Positions 12,057 to 23,999 of a stretch of DNA of 64,000 nt are shown piece by piece. Position 1 is the stretch's first letter. Each line of letters begins with the position of its first letter. The notes under the pieces were generated by a model. It did no database searches, had not been told where the DNA came from, and was given only the letters and a program-made list of their open reading frames with translations. Both the position numbers and the translations under genes were made by a program. Source of the DNA: Hydractinia symbiolongicarpus (taxonomy: Eukaryota; Cnidaria; Hydrozoa; Anthoathecata; Hydractiniidae); NCBI RefSeq assembly GCF_029227915.1, contig NC_079878.1, positions 20,237,501 to 20,301,500 of the forward strand, read 5' to 3'.

Positions 12057-12593
12057 CTAGAAAAAGCCATTTAAAATGTTTATTGATATTTTCAAAAAAA
12101 TATTCAGCATGTTTTTTATACACATTTAAAATATGTATAGAAAATACAATAAGAATATGGTTTTGTCATGTGTAAAGGGATTAAATTATTCAAACTGAAA
12201 ATTAAGAACCATGTATGCCTCACCAATGCGCAACGTCAGGTCAAAAATCTAAAAGAATTCTCATCGCTTCTCGCGGCTATCATTTTTGGCTCACAAATAG
12301 ACATAGAGCGAGCATTACCATTAGGAACTTGCGCAAACTCTTTTTTTTTTACAAACCAACGAGGCTATTGAGCGCTGGAAGAACACTAAAGCGGCCATCA
12401 TCAAAGTTTATATTTTTTCAACTTTCTTATCACAAAATAATTTGTTATCACATGTCACTAGAAAGACACGAACAATCAAATTAAAAACTTTTGAACGAAA
12501 TTTTTAACAATATTAACAACATTAAGTGCCCGTGAATTTACCCATACAATAATTTATAACGAAGCACTTGTCACGGTAATTTTAAATAAGCAG
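12057..12593. promoter_or_regulatory. Conserved upstream region of gene A
   Basis: About 430 bp upstream of exon 1 are almost base-for-base the same as 20126-20553 upstream of gene B, and recognisably related to about 33500-33720 upstream of gene C. It is likely to hold a promoter or a 5' untranslated exon; no core element can be assigned. A copy-specific insertion of about 110 bp (about 12483-12593) is absent from B. Confidence 0.45.
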
Positions 12594-12948
12594 ACAATAA
12601 AATTCTCAACTAATGAAATCACTTTATTTTATCATATGATTTATTCACGCTAATTAAAATCGTAAACTTCTATAAAAACTATAAATAAAATAATAATAAT
12701 AATAAATAATAATAAAAAACTTCTATAAAATGCAGAAAATTTATAATAGGGGACACACATACACAGTAACTGGTTATTTAAACATATGAAAGAATGCACT
12801 TTATTTTTCTTAGTTTATTGTCCTTCTTATCACAAAACGGTTTCTTCTTAATTTAGTTAAAACGGCAGCAAATACATAAGATTTGTAGGGAAAGTAATCC
12901 CTGATCTCATACGCAGTGTTAACGCATATTTAAAATTGTACATTTGCT

Positions 12949-13505
12949 ATGCCTTTTTCGTTAAAAAATACTTTTTTAAATTTGCGAAGCGCATTTAGTG
13001 CAAACACTGCAATCAAAATAAACAGGCCTTTTAAAATAGCTGATGAAGAAGTTGAAGCATCATACGTCAATCATTTTCTGTCTTCAGTAATCATTTGTAT
13101 TGCCTGCGTTTCAGAAGTTTTACAAAAATAAATTCTAACTCACTCTATTTTTCCTAGTAGCCCGGACTGATGGAATATACTTTTTACAGGAAAGAGAACT
13201 CCAACAATTTGTAACTACGCTAAAAAATCTTTTTACATCCACGCATTATGACACCTGGTCTCTGTTCACTCTACATTTAGACCAAGTTCAGATTTCTACG
13301 TGGCTTTAGAGAACACACATGGCATTTAAATAACTTTCAATTTCTTAGATAGTGTAGAAGGCATTAAAAAAAGGTAGCTAACAAAGTCATTTGGGTACAA
13401 GTAGTAAAGAAAAATTAACAATAGACTGCTAAATTTTGCTCTTTTTCGATAAAGCTTGCTATATTCCTCGTTTGCTTTAAATAAAGGGATAAAAAATGAA
13501 CTTAA
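12949..13505. repeat. Flank repeat upstream of gene A
   Basis: It is the second copy of the segment at 889-1395. It ends close to a long C tract (about 13516-13534) and an inverted scrap of the TTAA-flanked element family (about 13535-13570, matching the reverse complement of 14939-14965). Frames inside it (12949-13131, 13326-13553) are not supported as genes. Confidence 0.7.
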
Positions 13506-13592
13506 ACTTTTACAACGGTTCCGCCCCCCCCCCCCCCCCCCACCCCCTGTCATAACATGTTCGAAAAACCCGAAAAATCGATTGGGTTAAGG

Positions 13593-13887
13593 TTAGAAAT
13601 GTATTCTCACAGCTTCAACAGTTGAAAATTTAAATTTATTCTCTGATAATATACACCTAGCTGATTCAGGTAAACATCTCTCACCAACACATATCTCAGC
13701 ACTTTTTTTTACAATTAATTTTAATATTAATGCATGTAGTTTTTTTAGAATTTTTTCTTCTTTTGACAATGTTGACACGGACAGAGGTCTAGCATCTGGC
13801 GAATGACCGACTAGTCTCTTTAATAATAGCCGTATTTTGTCTGATTGTTGATTGATTGTTTTTGTTACACGTAAGTTGATGCATTAA
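13593..13887 (-). other. Unidentified open frame, about 97 codons
   Basis: It is open from after a TAA near 13888 to the TAA at 13593. The translation has a coding-like mix, including SDKIRLLLKRLVGHSPDARP and KKSAEICVGERCLPESARC, and ends in VEAVRIHF. No family is recognised and there is no convincing start. It may be a fragment of a transposon protein or a stray exon. It sits in the shared 3' flank of genes B and C: about 13787-13840 resembles 29515-29565. Confidence 0.2.
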
Positions 13888-14593
13888 CAGACAAACAATT
13901 CCAAGGTATATGTGCTTAAACATATTTTTTTATATATGATTAAGCTACATAACAATTATTGTTAAAATATGAAATAATAATGATATGTATCGTGCAAATA
14001 TCCGTTGTTTTTTCGGAATAAAATGTATTACTGAGGATGAGGATTTCAAGCAGCTTTGTCTCCTACAAGTTATCTTACAGAACGTTTTAATATGCTTACA
14101 CAAGACAAGAGGGGAATTCTGCAAGCCACGCCCACAAACAAATCATTTCGGTTTGCTGCTTACAAGCAGTTCATTTGGTTCGTTTTCTAACAACTTGGAA
14201 AAGGCAATCGCCGAGTTATACCGTCGTGTGTTGTGTGGAAAATAAGACAAGTTTTCCCTGAAGAGGATGGTGTCTATCTCGGAAGAATAAACAAAAAATA
14301 TATAATATATATGTGATTATAATTATAGAAAATAAAATAAAAAAAAAGTATTTCTAATTATGAAATTGCGATCTTGGATTCTCTAAAATATCATTCTATT
14401 TGCTGAATTGTCTGAACACACAAAAAATCATTCGCCAACTATGACGTCACGGCTATTTAAACAAGATTGTAAAAAAGGGCCGAACAAGGAAAAAAAAGAA
14501 CTTTTTTTTACAAAAGGTTTTTTAATAATAAGTAAAACATTTCCGGTAAAATAAGATGAAATTCTTTTTTTTGATTTTTCGTGGGACCACTCC

Positions 14594-14652
14594 TTTAAAA
14601 GTTTTTTCTCTATACACCCTGTATTCTTTTATCATGTTGAGCAACAAAATTT
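14594..14652 (-). pseudogene. Relic of GTPase exon 3 (lost fifth copy?)
   Basis: Read on the minus strand this gives QILLLNMIKEYRVYREKTFK, which lines up with the exon 3 stretch KKLLLRMLEEYRVYREKTFG of gene A. DNA on either side is not alignable by eye. The fragment lies between A and B and belongs to neither, so it is best read as debris of another GTPase copy. It is short, so chance or a local transfer cannot be excluded. Confidence 0.5.
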
Positions 14653-14922
14653 GTTTAATAATATCCTTTCAAAATATCAAGATATTACTTGTGACGAGGG
14701 GCCACAAGAGCTTTCTTGTTTTTCATGTCAAAACGTTTTAAATTCTGTCTAGATAAAAAAGAACCTTTCCTTGAGATAATGTGGTGAAAGGCCTCTGAGT
14801 ATTTTTAAGGTGTACTATACGCTCTCTTAAATTTTGTTTAAAATGACATTACACGAAGTCCCTAGGTCTTCGTGGCTATTGTTTTAGACTGGCAGAGGCA
14901 ACATCATTATCAGTGATTTGTG

Positions 14923-15678
14923 TTAACCCTATTCAGTCCGGGGTTTTTCGAACATACTATGACCGGGGGTGGGCGGATTCCGCCCCCCCCCCCCCTTCAA
15001 TAACTTTTTATAGGATTGTTCAAATTGAATCAAACTTGGCACACTTATAGTACGTCATAAAAGGAACAAAATGGCAGCAATAAATTTTTGCTTGCGTCAG
15101 CACATTTTCTGTGACGTTATCAGAAGTTTGAAAATTGTTACAAATGCCAGTATCTGCTTAAAATATAGTTACTTTTGTTCTAGAGCGAATTTTTACATTC
15201 TGTTTGAAGTTTCTGGAAGCTAAATAAAATGTTTTTAACATATCTTCCGGTTTTTACATGGATCGAGTAAAAAAAAGCCAAAAGTTGCCCGAAAATCCGT
15301 TTTTTTTCGATTTTCAGGTAAAATCCGACAAAATCGGGAAATCGGATTAGTCACGTGTCAAAATTATTCAAAATGATTCTGCTTGATGAAACAAAATTGT
15401 GTTGCAAGTTTCAAGTTCTAAGGATAATCCTAACAGGAGTTATTATATTTTCCCCATTATAAGGATTTCATAGAGATTTTACGGGTAGTATCGAGTAATG
15501 GCCAATATCAAAGCCTCTGAAGGGTATGGGACCTAAAAATTTATCATGCAGGTGTCTAATAGATAAATGTTGAAACTCAGTAAGTATCATAGCCATATAA
15601 GAAAGCAATCAGAAGTTATTAAAAAAAAAACCGTCAGGGGGGGCGGAATCCGCCCACCCCCGGACCGAATAGGGTTAA
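14923..15678. mobile_element. 756-bp TTAA-flanked inverted-repeat element
   Basis: It begins TTAAccctattcagtccgg and ends as the near-perfect inverse (ccggaccgaatagggTTAA). Inner arms are rich in G/C (gggcggattccgcccccc). There is no long reading frame. TTAA at both ends is the target duplication of piggyBac-type elements. The shared 3' flank of gene C keeps an empty site with a single TTAA at 29684-29687 (gtgatttgtgTTAAcaag), which supports insertion. Diverged relatives are seen at about 44740-45200 and 57660-57832, and a scrap at 13535-13570. Confidence 0.8.
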
Positions 15679-15696
15679 TAAGAGGTAATTGGGGTG

Positions 15697-16140
15697 AGGG
15701 GGGGGGGGGGGGGGGTTTGCACTAGAATTTTAAAAGCATGCTATAAATTTAAAGCACGATTTAAAGCGTGATTAATAATGTGAACGCATTTTTGCTTTAT
15801 AAAAATGTCTTTCAAATTTACTTGCTTTAAACATGCTTTAAACAAAGCAAAAATAAAGAGTACTTCAAGGCACTCTTTATTTTTATTTTAGCAGCTAAAG
15901 GTACATGAAACAATAGAATAAAAATTATGCACAAATATTTGAGTATTGAAAGTGAGGATTTTGAACGGGTATTATGAAAGTGAAAGTTCATTGGTATGTG
16001 AGAAAAACAACAACATCAACGTTTCGTTTTAAATTTTGTTTACAATTCTCCCTTTGAAGCTACCGGCAACTTGCTTTAGTCAAAGCATGTTTTATTTTTA
16101 TACTAAGAATGCTTTATTTTAGTGTGCCCCCCCCCCCCCT
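15697..16140. mobile_element. Inverted-repeat element bounded by G and C tracts
   Basis: The left end is a long G run followed by tttgcactagaattttaaaagcatg. The right end is its imperfect inverse (aagaatgctttattttagtgtg, then a C run). It contains repeated 'aaagcatg/catgcttt' motifs and an internal hairpin around 15857-15887 (aaataaagagtacttc with its inverse). It has no coding capacity. It is absent from the matching flank of gene C (about 29700), so it is a separate insertion beside the TTAA element. Confidence 0.6.
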
Positions 16141-16142
16141 CC

Positions 16143-16680
16143 CATTATACTAATGGGAAAAGAATTTTGCTAGAGAGAAAATTAGCGGAAAAATCCTTTT
16201 CGATAATTTAACCGCATTTTTAGCGAGCGTTTCTTCCATAAAACATGCTAAAGTTGGTAAACCAAAAGTTCGCGATAGTTTTGATATCGCAAAATTTTCT
16301 TCTAAAGTAGTCGTTTGGCTGGGTGCATTTGTTTAGGTCAAACATTGAAAGACGATTTTTAAAGTAAATATTCTATCACGTACATACCAAAGTATAAAGT
16401 ATAAACTACAAGAATAACATTAACGCGCTAAATTATATGGAAGTCTTATCAACGAAAAAAAAAAGGACGTTTAAAACAGAAATTGCAGATACGCCAATAT
16501 TGTTGGAAAAGAAACAAAAAGAAGAAATCGAGCGCTAACCTCCACATTGGATTCTTGTTGCTCTCAAGCAATGATAACTATATAGGCTCTCTATTTCTTA
16601 ATGAATGTACAATTAATTATAACATAACTCTAATTAGTGAGAGAAAAAATTAGTGAGAGAAAAAAAATAAGTGTTTAACA
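16143..16680. repeat. GTPase-unit 3' flank repeat, copy 2
   Basis: 16143-16330 corresponds to about 29708-29850 (tactaatgggaa vs tactaaagggaa; ataatttaaccgc vs gtaatttaacc). 16473-16640 corresponds to 29998-30170 and 7151-7315. This places B and C in the same duplicated unit, with the two elements at 14923-16140 inserted only in the B copy. Confidence 0.75.
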
Positions 16681-17281
16681 TAAAATATTAGAATCGGATG
16701 ATAACTAGTACTTATCAAGTGTTAAAAAAAATGTCAATTCCCATACATTAAATGTTCATTTCGAGAACATTGAATATTTCTATTTGTTCTATTACAACTT
16801 GTTCAAAATGTTGAGAAAAAATCACCTTATTTAATTTTTTAAAGAGTAAGTTTTAATTTAAAGTTTCCTTAAACTTTTGAACGAGCTAGTTAAACTATGC
16901 TTTTAAATTTTACATAAAGACAAACAAAATGTTTTGGGGAAAAGTCCAGTCGAATCACCAGCGATGTCTATGAACACCGATGATCTTTTTACATGGAAAT
17001 TTTTACATCTTAAAGTTAGTAACATAACATTTATAACCAAATATAGTTGTGGTTTACCACGTCAAGGCAAGCTTTCGATTTACTGATATTGAATTTTACA
17101 TACTGTAGATCATTTTGCTATCAAAAAGAATGATAGAAAAGTCATAAACAGGTTGTCTGTACAGTTGTGAATTGCGCATAATTTTTTGTACTTGACCTTT
17201 CGAATAGTTTATTACATTACGTTATCCAAAATGTGCAATAGTGAAAAGTAAGATCTATGACTGAGAACTTACTTGGATCCT

Positions 17282-20125
17282 TCAATTTGGTGGAACATGT
17301 AAACAGTGATTTATTATGTGATCACAACAGTATTTGCAGAAATTTAAAATTGTACCCAATGTAACGTAAAAGATCATTAATCTTAATGCAAATAATACAT
17401 AAGTTTCTCCTGTATTTGGTTTTATTGTCTTTTTGTTAACCTCATCAACTTTTCGGTTTCTACTCGAATTATTGTGCGCCCCCGATTCATAATTGCCAGA
17501 AAAGTAAGAATGACCATCCTTTATTTCGTCTTTGATATTATTGATGGCATTCAAAATGGCGGCTTCGTAATTGCTAACAGTCGAAGTGAGACTGTCTGGA
17601 TCTGTACATGCCTGTTGGAGAGTTTCGGCTATTTTCCTATAATGATGCAACTGCTCAAGACGTGTTTTCTTGTTGGGTCGACTGCTGGCTTCTTCGGACT
17701 TGATTAACCTTTCAATATATGTCACATTTGTTAGAAAACTTTGACGAAGTGCTATTTCTTCTAAGGATTTAGCAGCATCAGATGCTGCGTAAATGTCGTT
17801 AAAAACTCTTTCTCTATACACACGGTATTCTTCTAGCATCCTTAATAAAAGCTTCTTTTTACCATCTTTGTCATTCATCGCAATTTGATATTTTTTCATC
17901 ATATCTTCAACTGTGTGTTCAACTTCAATCTCGTCATAAATATAAATTCTAAAAAAAAAACAAAACAAGAGATATATCGATATTAATTATCTTGAGGACA
18001 ATGGCGGGAAAATATGCTTACACATTTTATTTTCAAATGTCGTAAAAAAATTCAAAGAAAAACATAACGAAGAAGAGATAATTCTAAATGTATAAAAAAG
18101 TACCTATCACCGTTTGAATGACTGTCCCAAGGACATTTTCCAGGACAAGTAACACACTCTCCGTTTTTCATAGATGCACACCTCTCTTTGTTATCGCCAA
18201 CAATGTAACATGGATCGTGATATGTAAACATACATGCCTTACAATTTGTTATATTGTGATTGATGACTTTCGTTGTCTGGGGATACCTCTTTGACTTGAT
18301 TTTATAATCCTTGTTTGCTCTCATGGTGCCTTTTAATGCAAGAATGTCGTTAATCATACTTTCGATGCACTGAAGCATGTCCATCCCCTTGTCAATTTTC
18401 TTTTGTAAACATTCCAATAGAGATTTCAAACCATCTCTTTTCTTGAGCACTTCTTTTGTCAGATCTAAACTTGTTGAAATGATCTTACCTAGGTAATTGA
18501 AAAACTTTTCCAAACTATCGTAACCAAATACCCAAGAGTGATCGCTAGCCACATCATTATTCGGAGCATACAATGCTGAATTATTAAACTTGAAAGAAGC
18601 ATCTTTATTAAATGGAATTTTGTTATTCTTTACAACTTCCAAAGCAGGAGGTGCTTGAGCGTCGGCAAATGTAAACAACAAAAATATATTGTCTGTCATA
18701 TCTTTGCCAAAGATGTTTAAAACTTGATCAAAAATGTATTTTTGCTCTTCTGTTATTCTTGCTTGACTTGCTTGTATCACAAGTCCAATACAAGAAAGTT
18801 CTTTTACTGGACATACATTTTCACTATCGAAAAATGTACGTATTTGGTCAATTATCATTTCATCGTATTTTATGCCACGTGTGTCACCGAAACCAGGTGT
18901 GTCAATGATCGTCAAGCTGTAATTAATTCGAAATCCTTCATCGTGATGCAGGACAAAACTGCTAACCCAACTAGTCATGCTTTCTGCTTTGCTCCTTGAA
19001 GCATTTGGCCCACGTTCTTTTATCTCTTCTTCGTCAACAATCAACTGGAAGCGAAATTTATCTCTGTATGTCACGCCATACACGTAATTAATTATGTTGT
19101 TAATTAGCAAACTTTTTCCAGCACCTGTCATTCCTGCCATCATTATATATTTGTTGGATTTCCATGGATTTACCCGACCTAACTCGTAGAGTCTGAGCTT
19201 GTTCGTTGGATCCTAGAATAACAAAAAGTACAGGATCCTGTGTAAGTTACATAAACACTTTTACATCAGGATGTGTATTTGAGACCACTGTGTCCATCGC
19301 ATTGCTAAATGCCAAGATACACAACTAGATTTAAATAGTTTTTTAATAAAATTTAAATAGAAGCTAAGTATTTACCGAGTCGATCAATTTTACTGGTAAT
19401 TTATACAATTCAAGACCGTTTTCTTCTTTAATGAGAACTGATTGAGATTTCACTTTTCTTGCTAGTCGACCAAATGATGTTGCGCCATAAACCGTTTTTA
19501 TCTCTTCCAATCTTTTCTGAAAGAGCTTCAACTCCTCTTTCTTAGCCTCAGCCTCTTTATTGAAGCTGCTAATTACTTCCATCTGTTCAAGAACATCAGA
19601 AGATTCTAATATAACTGGTCTTTTTTCGTCGTGTTTTTTAGTGAAGTTGGATAATGCGCTATCTAAATCTTGTTGGATTGCTTTTAGTTTTGAATGCATT
19701 TCGCCAACGTCTAGATAATCATTCAAATTCTCTTGCTCTTTCTCAATATATTTGCGACATAACAACATTGCATCGCGGACTTCCTCAAACGAACTTTTTA
19801 GATCGTTTTCAAGTTTTTGAAGAATTCTTTCTCTTTCTGGTTGCTGTTTTTTTGCAATATTTTTTTTCTTTTGCACATAGATTGGTATCCATTGCTGCAA
19901 GAATCCTAGTAGCCCACAAACTCCTATAACAAAGCCTAAAACGGTTGTTGGATAATATGGCGAGAAGAATTCTCTTAACACAATCACGATGGCAATCAGA
20001 ACAACCCCAGCGGCAATTAATAAACCGTTGATAGAGGTTTTAGTAATTGATTCATTTGTTTGAGATTCCTCCTTTGTTCCAATTGCGTTACATTTGGCTT
20101 CCGCAATTGTGCATTGATCAATAGT
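17282..20125 (-). CDS. Membrane-anchored AIG1-like GTPase, paralog B
   Basis: The three exons are 19376-20125, 18104-19212 and 17282-17948, and the frame stays open across the splices. Exon 1, intron 1 and exon 2 are almost identical to gene A, including the P-loop GMTGAGKS and DTPGFGDTRG. Three defects or variants are visible. The start codon position is ATT (20105-20107). A Cys of the Cys/His module is Tyr (TYHDPC instead of TCHDPC, codon at 18220-18222). The usual stop after LFA is lost, so the protein runs on through a hydrophobic stretch (YVLFALRLMIFYVTLGTIL) to a stop at 17282. Intron 2 resembles that of gene D, not A. It could be a variant with an extra membrane-binding tail or an early-stage pseudogene. 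Expression data would decide. Confidence 0.7.
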
Positions 20126-20920
20126 CTAGAAAAAGCCATTTAAAATGTTTATTGATATTTTTAAAAAAATATTCAGCATGTTTTTTATACACATTTAAAA
20201 TATGTATAGAAAATACAATAAGAATATGGTTTTGTCATGTGTAAAGGGATTAAATTATTCAAACTGAAAATTAAGAACCATGTATGCCTCACCAATGCGC
20301 AACGTCAGGTCAAAAATCTAAAAGAATTCTCATCGCTTCTCGCGGCTATCATTTTTGGCTCACAAATAGACATAGAGCGAGCATTACCATTAGGAACTTG
20401 CGCAAACTCTTTTTTTTTTACAAACCAACGAGGCTATTGAGCGCTGGAAGAACACTAAAGCGGCCATCATCAAAGTTTATATTTTTTCAACTTTCTTATC
20501 ACAAAATAATTTGTTATCACATGTCACTAGAAAGACACGAACAATCAAATTAAATAAAAGACAATAAAATTCTCAACTAATGAAATCACTTTATTTTATC
20601 ATATGATTTATTCACGCTAATTAAAATCGTAAACAAAATTTCTATAAAATGCAGAAAAATTATAATAGGGGACACACATACACAGTAACTGGTTATTTAA
20701 GCACATGAAAGAATGCACTTTATTTTTCTTAGTTTATTGTGCTCTTTATCACAAAACGGTTTTTTCTTAATTTAGTTAAAACGGCAGTAAATACAAAGAT
20801 TTGTAGGGAAAGAAATCCCTGATCTCATACGCAGCGTTAACGCACATTTAGAATTGTACATTTGTTATGCCTTTTTCGTTAAAAAATACTTTTTTAAATT
20901 TGCGAAGCGCATTTAGTTAG
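20126..20920. promoter_or_regulatory. Conserved upstream region of gene B
   Basis: 20126-20553 matches the upstream region of gene A nearly base for base. The match resumes after the A-specific insertion and continues to about 20917, where B breaks off inside the flank repeat (gcgaagcgcatttag). A shared promoter or 5' exon is likely but not located. Confidence 0.45.
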
Positions 20921-23143
20921 ATTATTTATTTATTTAGTTAGATCGATGCTAATTCTTCGATTCAGAACTCGTCGAATGGCTATTAAGTTTGTTGATTCGC
21001 TACAACTTGGGGTGGGTGTAGGGCGTTGGACGGTATGTAAGTCTATAGGTAGCACAGAACAAAGTGGTTCAGTTGGGCTGTTTACAAGAAATCACTTGAT
21101 TTAGAGCTGGCTACATGAAAACATCAACATCCCTTACATTTGATTGGTTTTTCGTAGCGCTTTATATCGTTCGCTAATTTAAGCAAAAGTGGAATAAAAA
21201 CCAAAACAAAACAAGAAAACGGAGCAAAACGCACATTAATTTGGAGTCCAAGAATGAATATTTGTGGTTAGTGATTATTATTTTTATTTCAATCTCAATG
21301 CCCTTATAGTGCCGATAAAAACAAACAGACATGACCGTGTAAAATAAACTCATGTTATCCTTACACGAATATAGTAAGTTCGTGTAAAAGAGTCTCGGAT
21401 AATGCGGCCAAAGAGGTCAACGGCATGTCAATTCGACGATAAATCGAAATACCACTCAATTACTTTTGACTTCGATAGTTAAAGTGAGGTGATATGCATG
21501 ACAAAATTCTAGAGCGACTCGACGACTTTGTGAAATCGTACGACAAAACTTCTAAGTCAATTCAACGACCTCTGAATGAATTTTGGCTTCATCTAACTTT
21601 ATACAATTTATTTTTGTTACAACGTGACGGAAATATAATATAAAGAGATTTTTGGGTCCTCGCTTACCGGTGGGTCAGGGAGCGCTCGTTGAACAGAGCG
21701 TCAACAGAAATTCGAATGAGGTGCTAAATAGAATATGGATATATAGAAAATAAACCAAATGTTTCCATTGGTGCTGTTGAAAAGCTGCTTTGAGGACAAA
21801 GTTCTTATCCTGATTTTCACCCAGCTTTGCTTTGATTCAGCTGCATTACATTTTTTTGATTTTGTAACATATGTATATCTAAACCCTGACCATAAGAATT
21901 AGTTTTTTGGTTAGAAACATATCAACTGTATTTTTCTTTATCTAAGCGAGGATAAGTTAGCTAGCCTAGCTAAGGGTCCTGAGGTTGAGGTGTGGCATTA
22001 TTAGCGCGTGAAGTAAGCACAAGAAATTTTTTTAAAGTGGTTTACATGTAAACAAGCTGGATTGGAAGAGAAACACTCGAATTTATAAGGCAACTTGCCG
22101 ATGTCATATATGGAAATACGCAGAAAATGTCACAGTTTGTTGTCACTTAATTATGACATTATAATGTATGCAGCATAATTAAATAAGGTATATATCTTCT
22201 TATAAGAATGTAATATAATTATGCAGTAGATAGAACAAAATAATCAGATAGAAAGTAGAAAGATGAAGGTTAAATTGGCATGCTCGTGTAAGTAGTTTGA
22301 GTGTATGACTAAGGATAGCGGCAGTTGACTTTGAATATGAGAGATGCTTTTTCGTAAAATATTGTATATAATCTTTATATAAAAACAAAACATATAATTT
22401 TATCGCAGTTTGACTGAGCGAACTTCTTCTGGAAGAGGTGCCTACTCACCGTAAAACAGCAAAAAAGTTCAGAGTGCTTTCGATTGAAATAGCCCGCCCG
22501 CATCCATTTTAAAAAAAATAAAAAAAAACCATCCTTTAAGGTTGTAAAAAGGCAACAATGCTTTATTTAATGCCAGAAAAATACAGAGTTTATGTTAACA
22601 TTACTTTATCTATAGATAGAAAAATTGTGTGGGCTAAACATGCTTTTATAGTGACAGGAGTGTTCAATAACGGTTTATAACAGTAGGACACCAAACTTTG
22701 TATCCCAAAAGCCCTGCACAAAACTTTGACGAAAAACATAATTGCAGATATTCTGTAATAGTATCACAAGTACGTTTTGTTAAGAAAGTTTGTCAGCGTA
22801 GGGTTTTTAAAATGGCTTCATTTGATAAATTTGATCGATAAATATACAGTTAATAGATTCACAAAATTCCGTAATACTTTGAAGGTTACCTTTTTTGTAG
22901 CTGTCATTGAAATTGGAAGCGCTGTTTTGCATTTCAGAAATAAATCGGGCAAGTTAGGAAGTAGATTGTGCAAGTTTGGGAGTTATGGACCAAAAAACAG
23001 GTATCTTATTCCCAAAGTCACCAGAGCTTGCCCGACATTGGTTTTTCTGTGATTCGGCACCCTCATTTCTTTACTTTCAAAAAGACAGTAACCAAACAGT
23101 TTTTCTGTCATGTCTTAGATATAAATGGTTCCAAAAAATTAAC
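20921..23143. other. Intergenic DNA, no gene supported
   Basis: Only short frames without domain signal are found (22200-22388 minus; 22777-23052 and 22976-23182 plus). No clear inverted-repeat element was seen. If the exon at 23144-23293 is real, its downstream exons would lie here on the minus strand, but none could be recognised. Confidence 0.35.
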
Positions 23144-23293
23144 CTGAATGGCCTTCGCATCAGCAAGTTGTCCCTTCAGTAAAGTCGTAGGATCTATCAG
23201 GGAAGTAGTTTCTTCTTTTTCCTTCACTTTTTCTTCAAATGTTTTATTTTCTTTTTTTCCTGCAATCTTCTCATCATTTTTTGATGTCGTCAT
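23144..23293 (-). CDS. Putative first coding exon, unknown protein
   Basis: The exon has exactly 50 codons, from an ATG right after an acceptor (tatatttag|ATG) to a donor (cattcag|gttaat), phase 0. The peptide is charged and low in complexity: MTTSKNDEKIAGKKENK, then a Lys/Glu-rich stretch and DPTTLLKGQLADAKAIQ. The bounded, phase-0 shape fits a real exon, and the Lys/Glu bias recalls a cytosolic tail or coiled coil. No further exons were recognised, so it may be an orphan left by duplication or a chance frame. Confidence 0.35.
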
Positions 23294-23999
23294 CTAAATA
23301 TAAAAGCAAAATCAATAACTAGGAGCCAAATAACAACAGTGCCCAAATGAACTTTGGTTAAAAATGATAAGTATTGTGAAACAGAAAGCATATTGCGAAT
23401 TCAACGTGACCACTCTTTTGGGTATTAAAAGCAAGGCAGTTAGTTTACATTCTTTCCAGTAATGATTTTGGTTCTGGTTGGTTTAAAGTTTACAGCGAAA
23501 TATTTCGGCGCTAAAAAGTAGAAACTATTTCTATTTTAAGTCAAAGCGAATTTTTTAAAGCACAATCAAAACAGACATAACTGCGCAAGCTAAGATACAT
23601 TTCGCTGCCGAATTCACAGTTCAATTCACCTTATGAAAATCCCCCTTAATGGTCGTAAAGTATAAAAACAGAAGATACATATCAACTATTTTAAATAACC
23701 TGTTATAACCTAAATGTTTGCATAAAAAAGAGGTGTTCTTAATAGCGAACTGTTACAACAATTTGACATGAAATTTCATGTTGTAGTTGATTAGAAGAAG
23801 AAAGCTGTTTTTGAGTGAAAGGTTGTTTTTCTTTTTTCGAAATGGTTGACTAAGTGCTCCCTTTGGCTCTAGCGAGCCTGGGAGGAAAAAGAACCTTGCT
23901 CAAAGATTTCAATTTTAAAAGCCATTTAAAGATCTATGGTACCACATAATGTCACATTAGTGAGTTTAGACAATTATGTTATTGCATTGTCAATCCAAG
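23294..23999. other. Intergenic DNA, no gene supported
   Basis: This lies between the putative exon and the first copy of the triplicated segment. There is no long frame, no clear inverted repeat and no recognised motif. Confidence 0.3.

Noticed and set aside
12168-12484. Overlapping plus-strand frames, duplicated at 20237-20553
   Set aside because: They are identical only because the upstream regions of A and B are recent duplicates; there is no coding bias or domain.
22777-23182. Two plus-strand frames of 91 and 68 codons
   Set aside because: There is no splice context, no domain, and composition is like neighbouring non-coding DNA.
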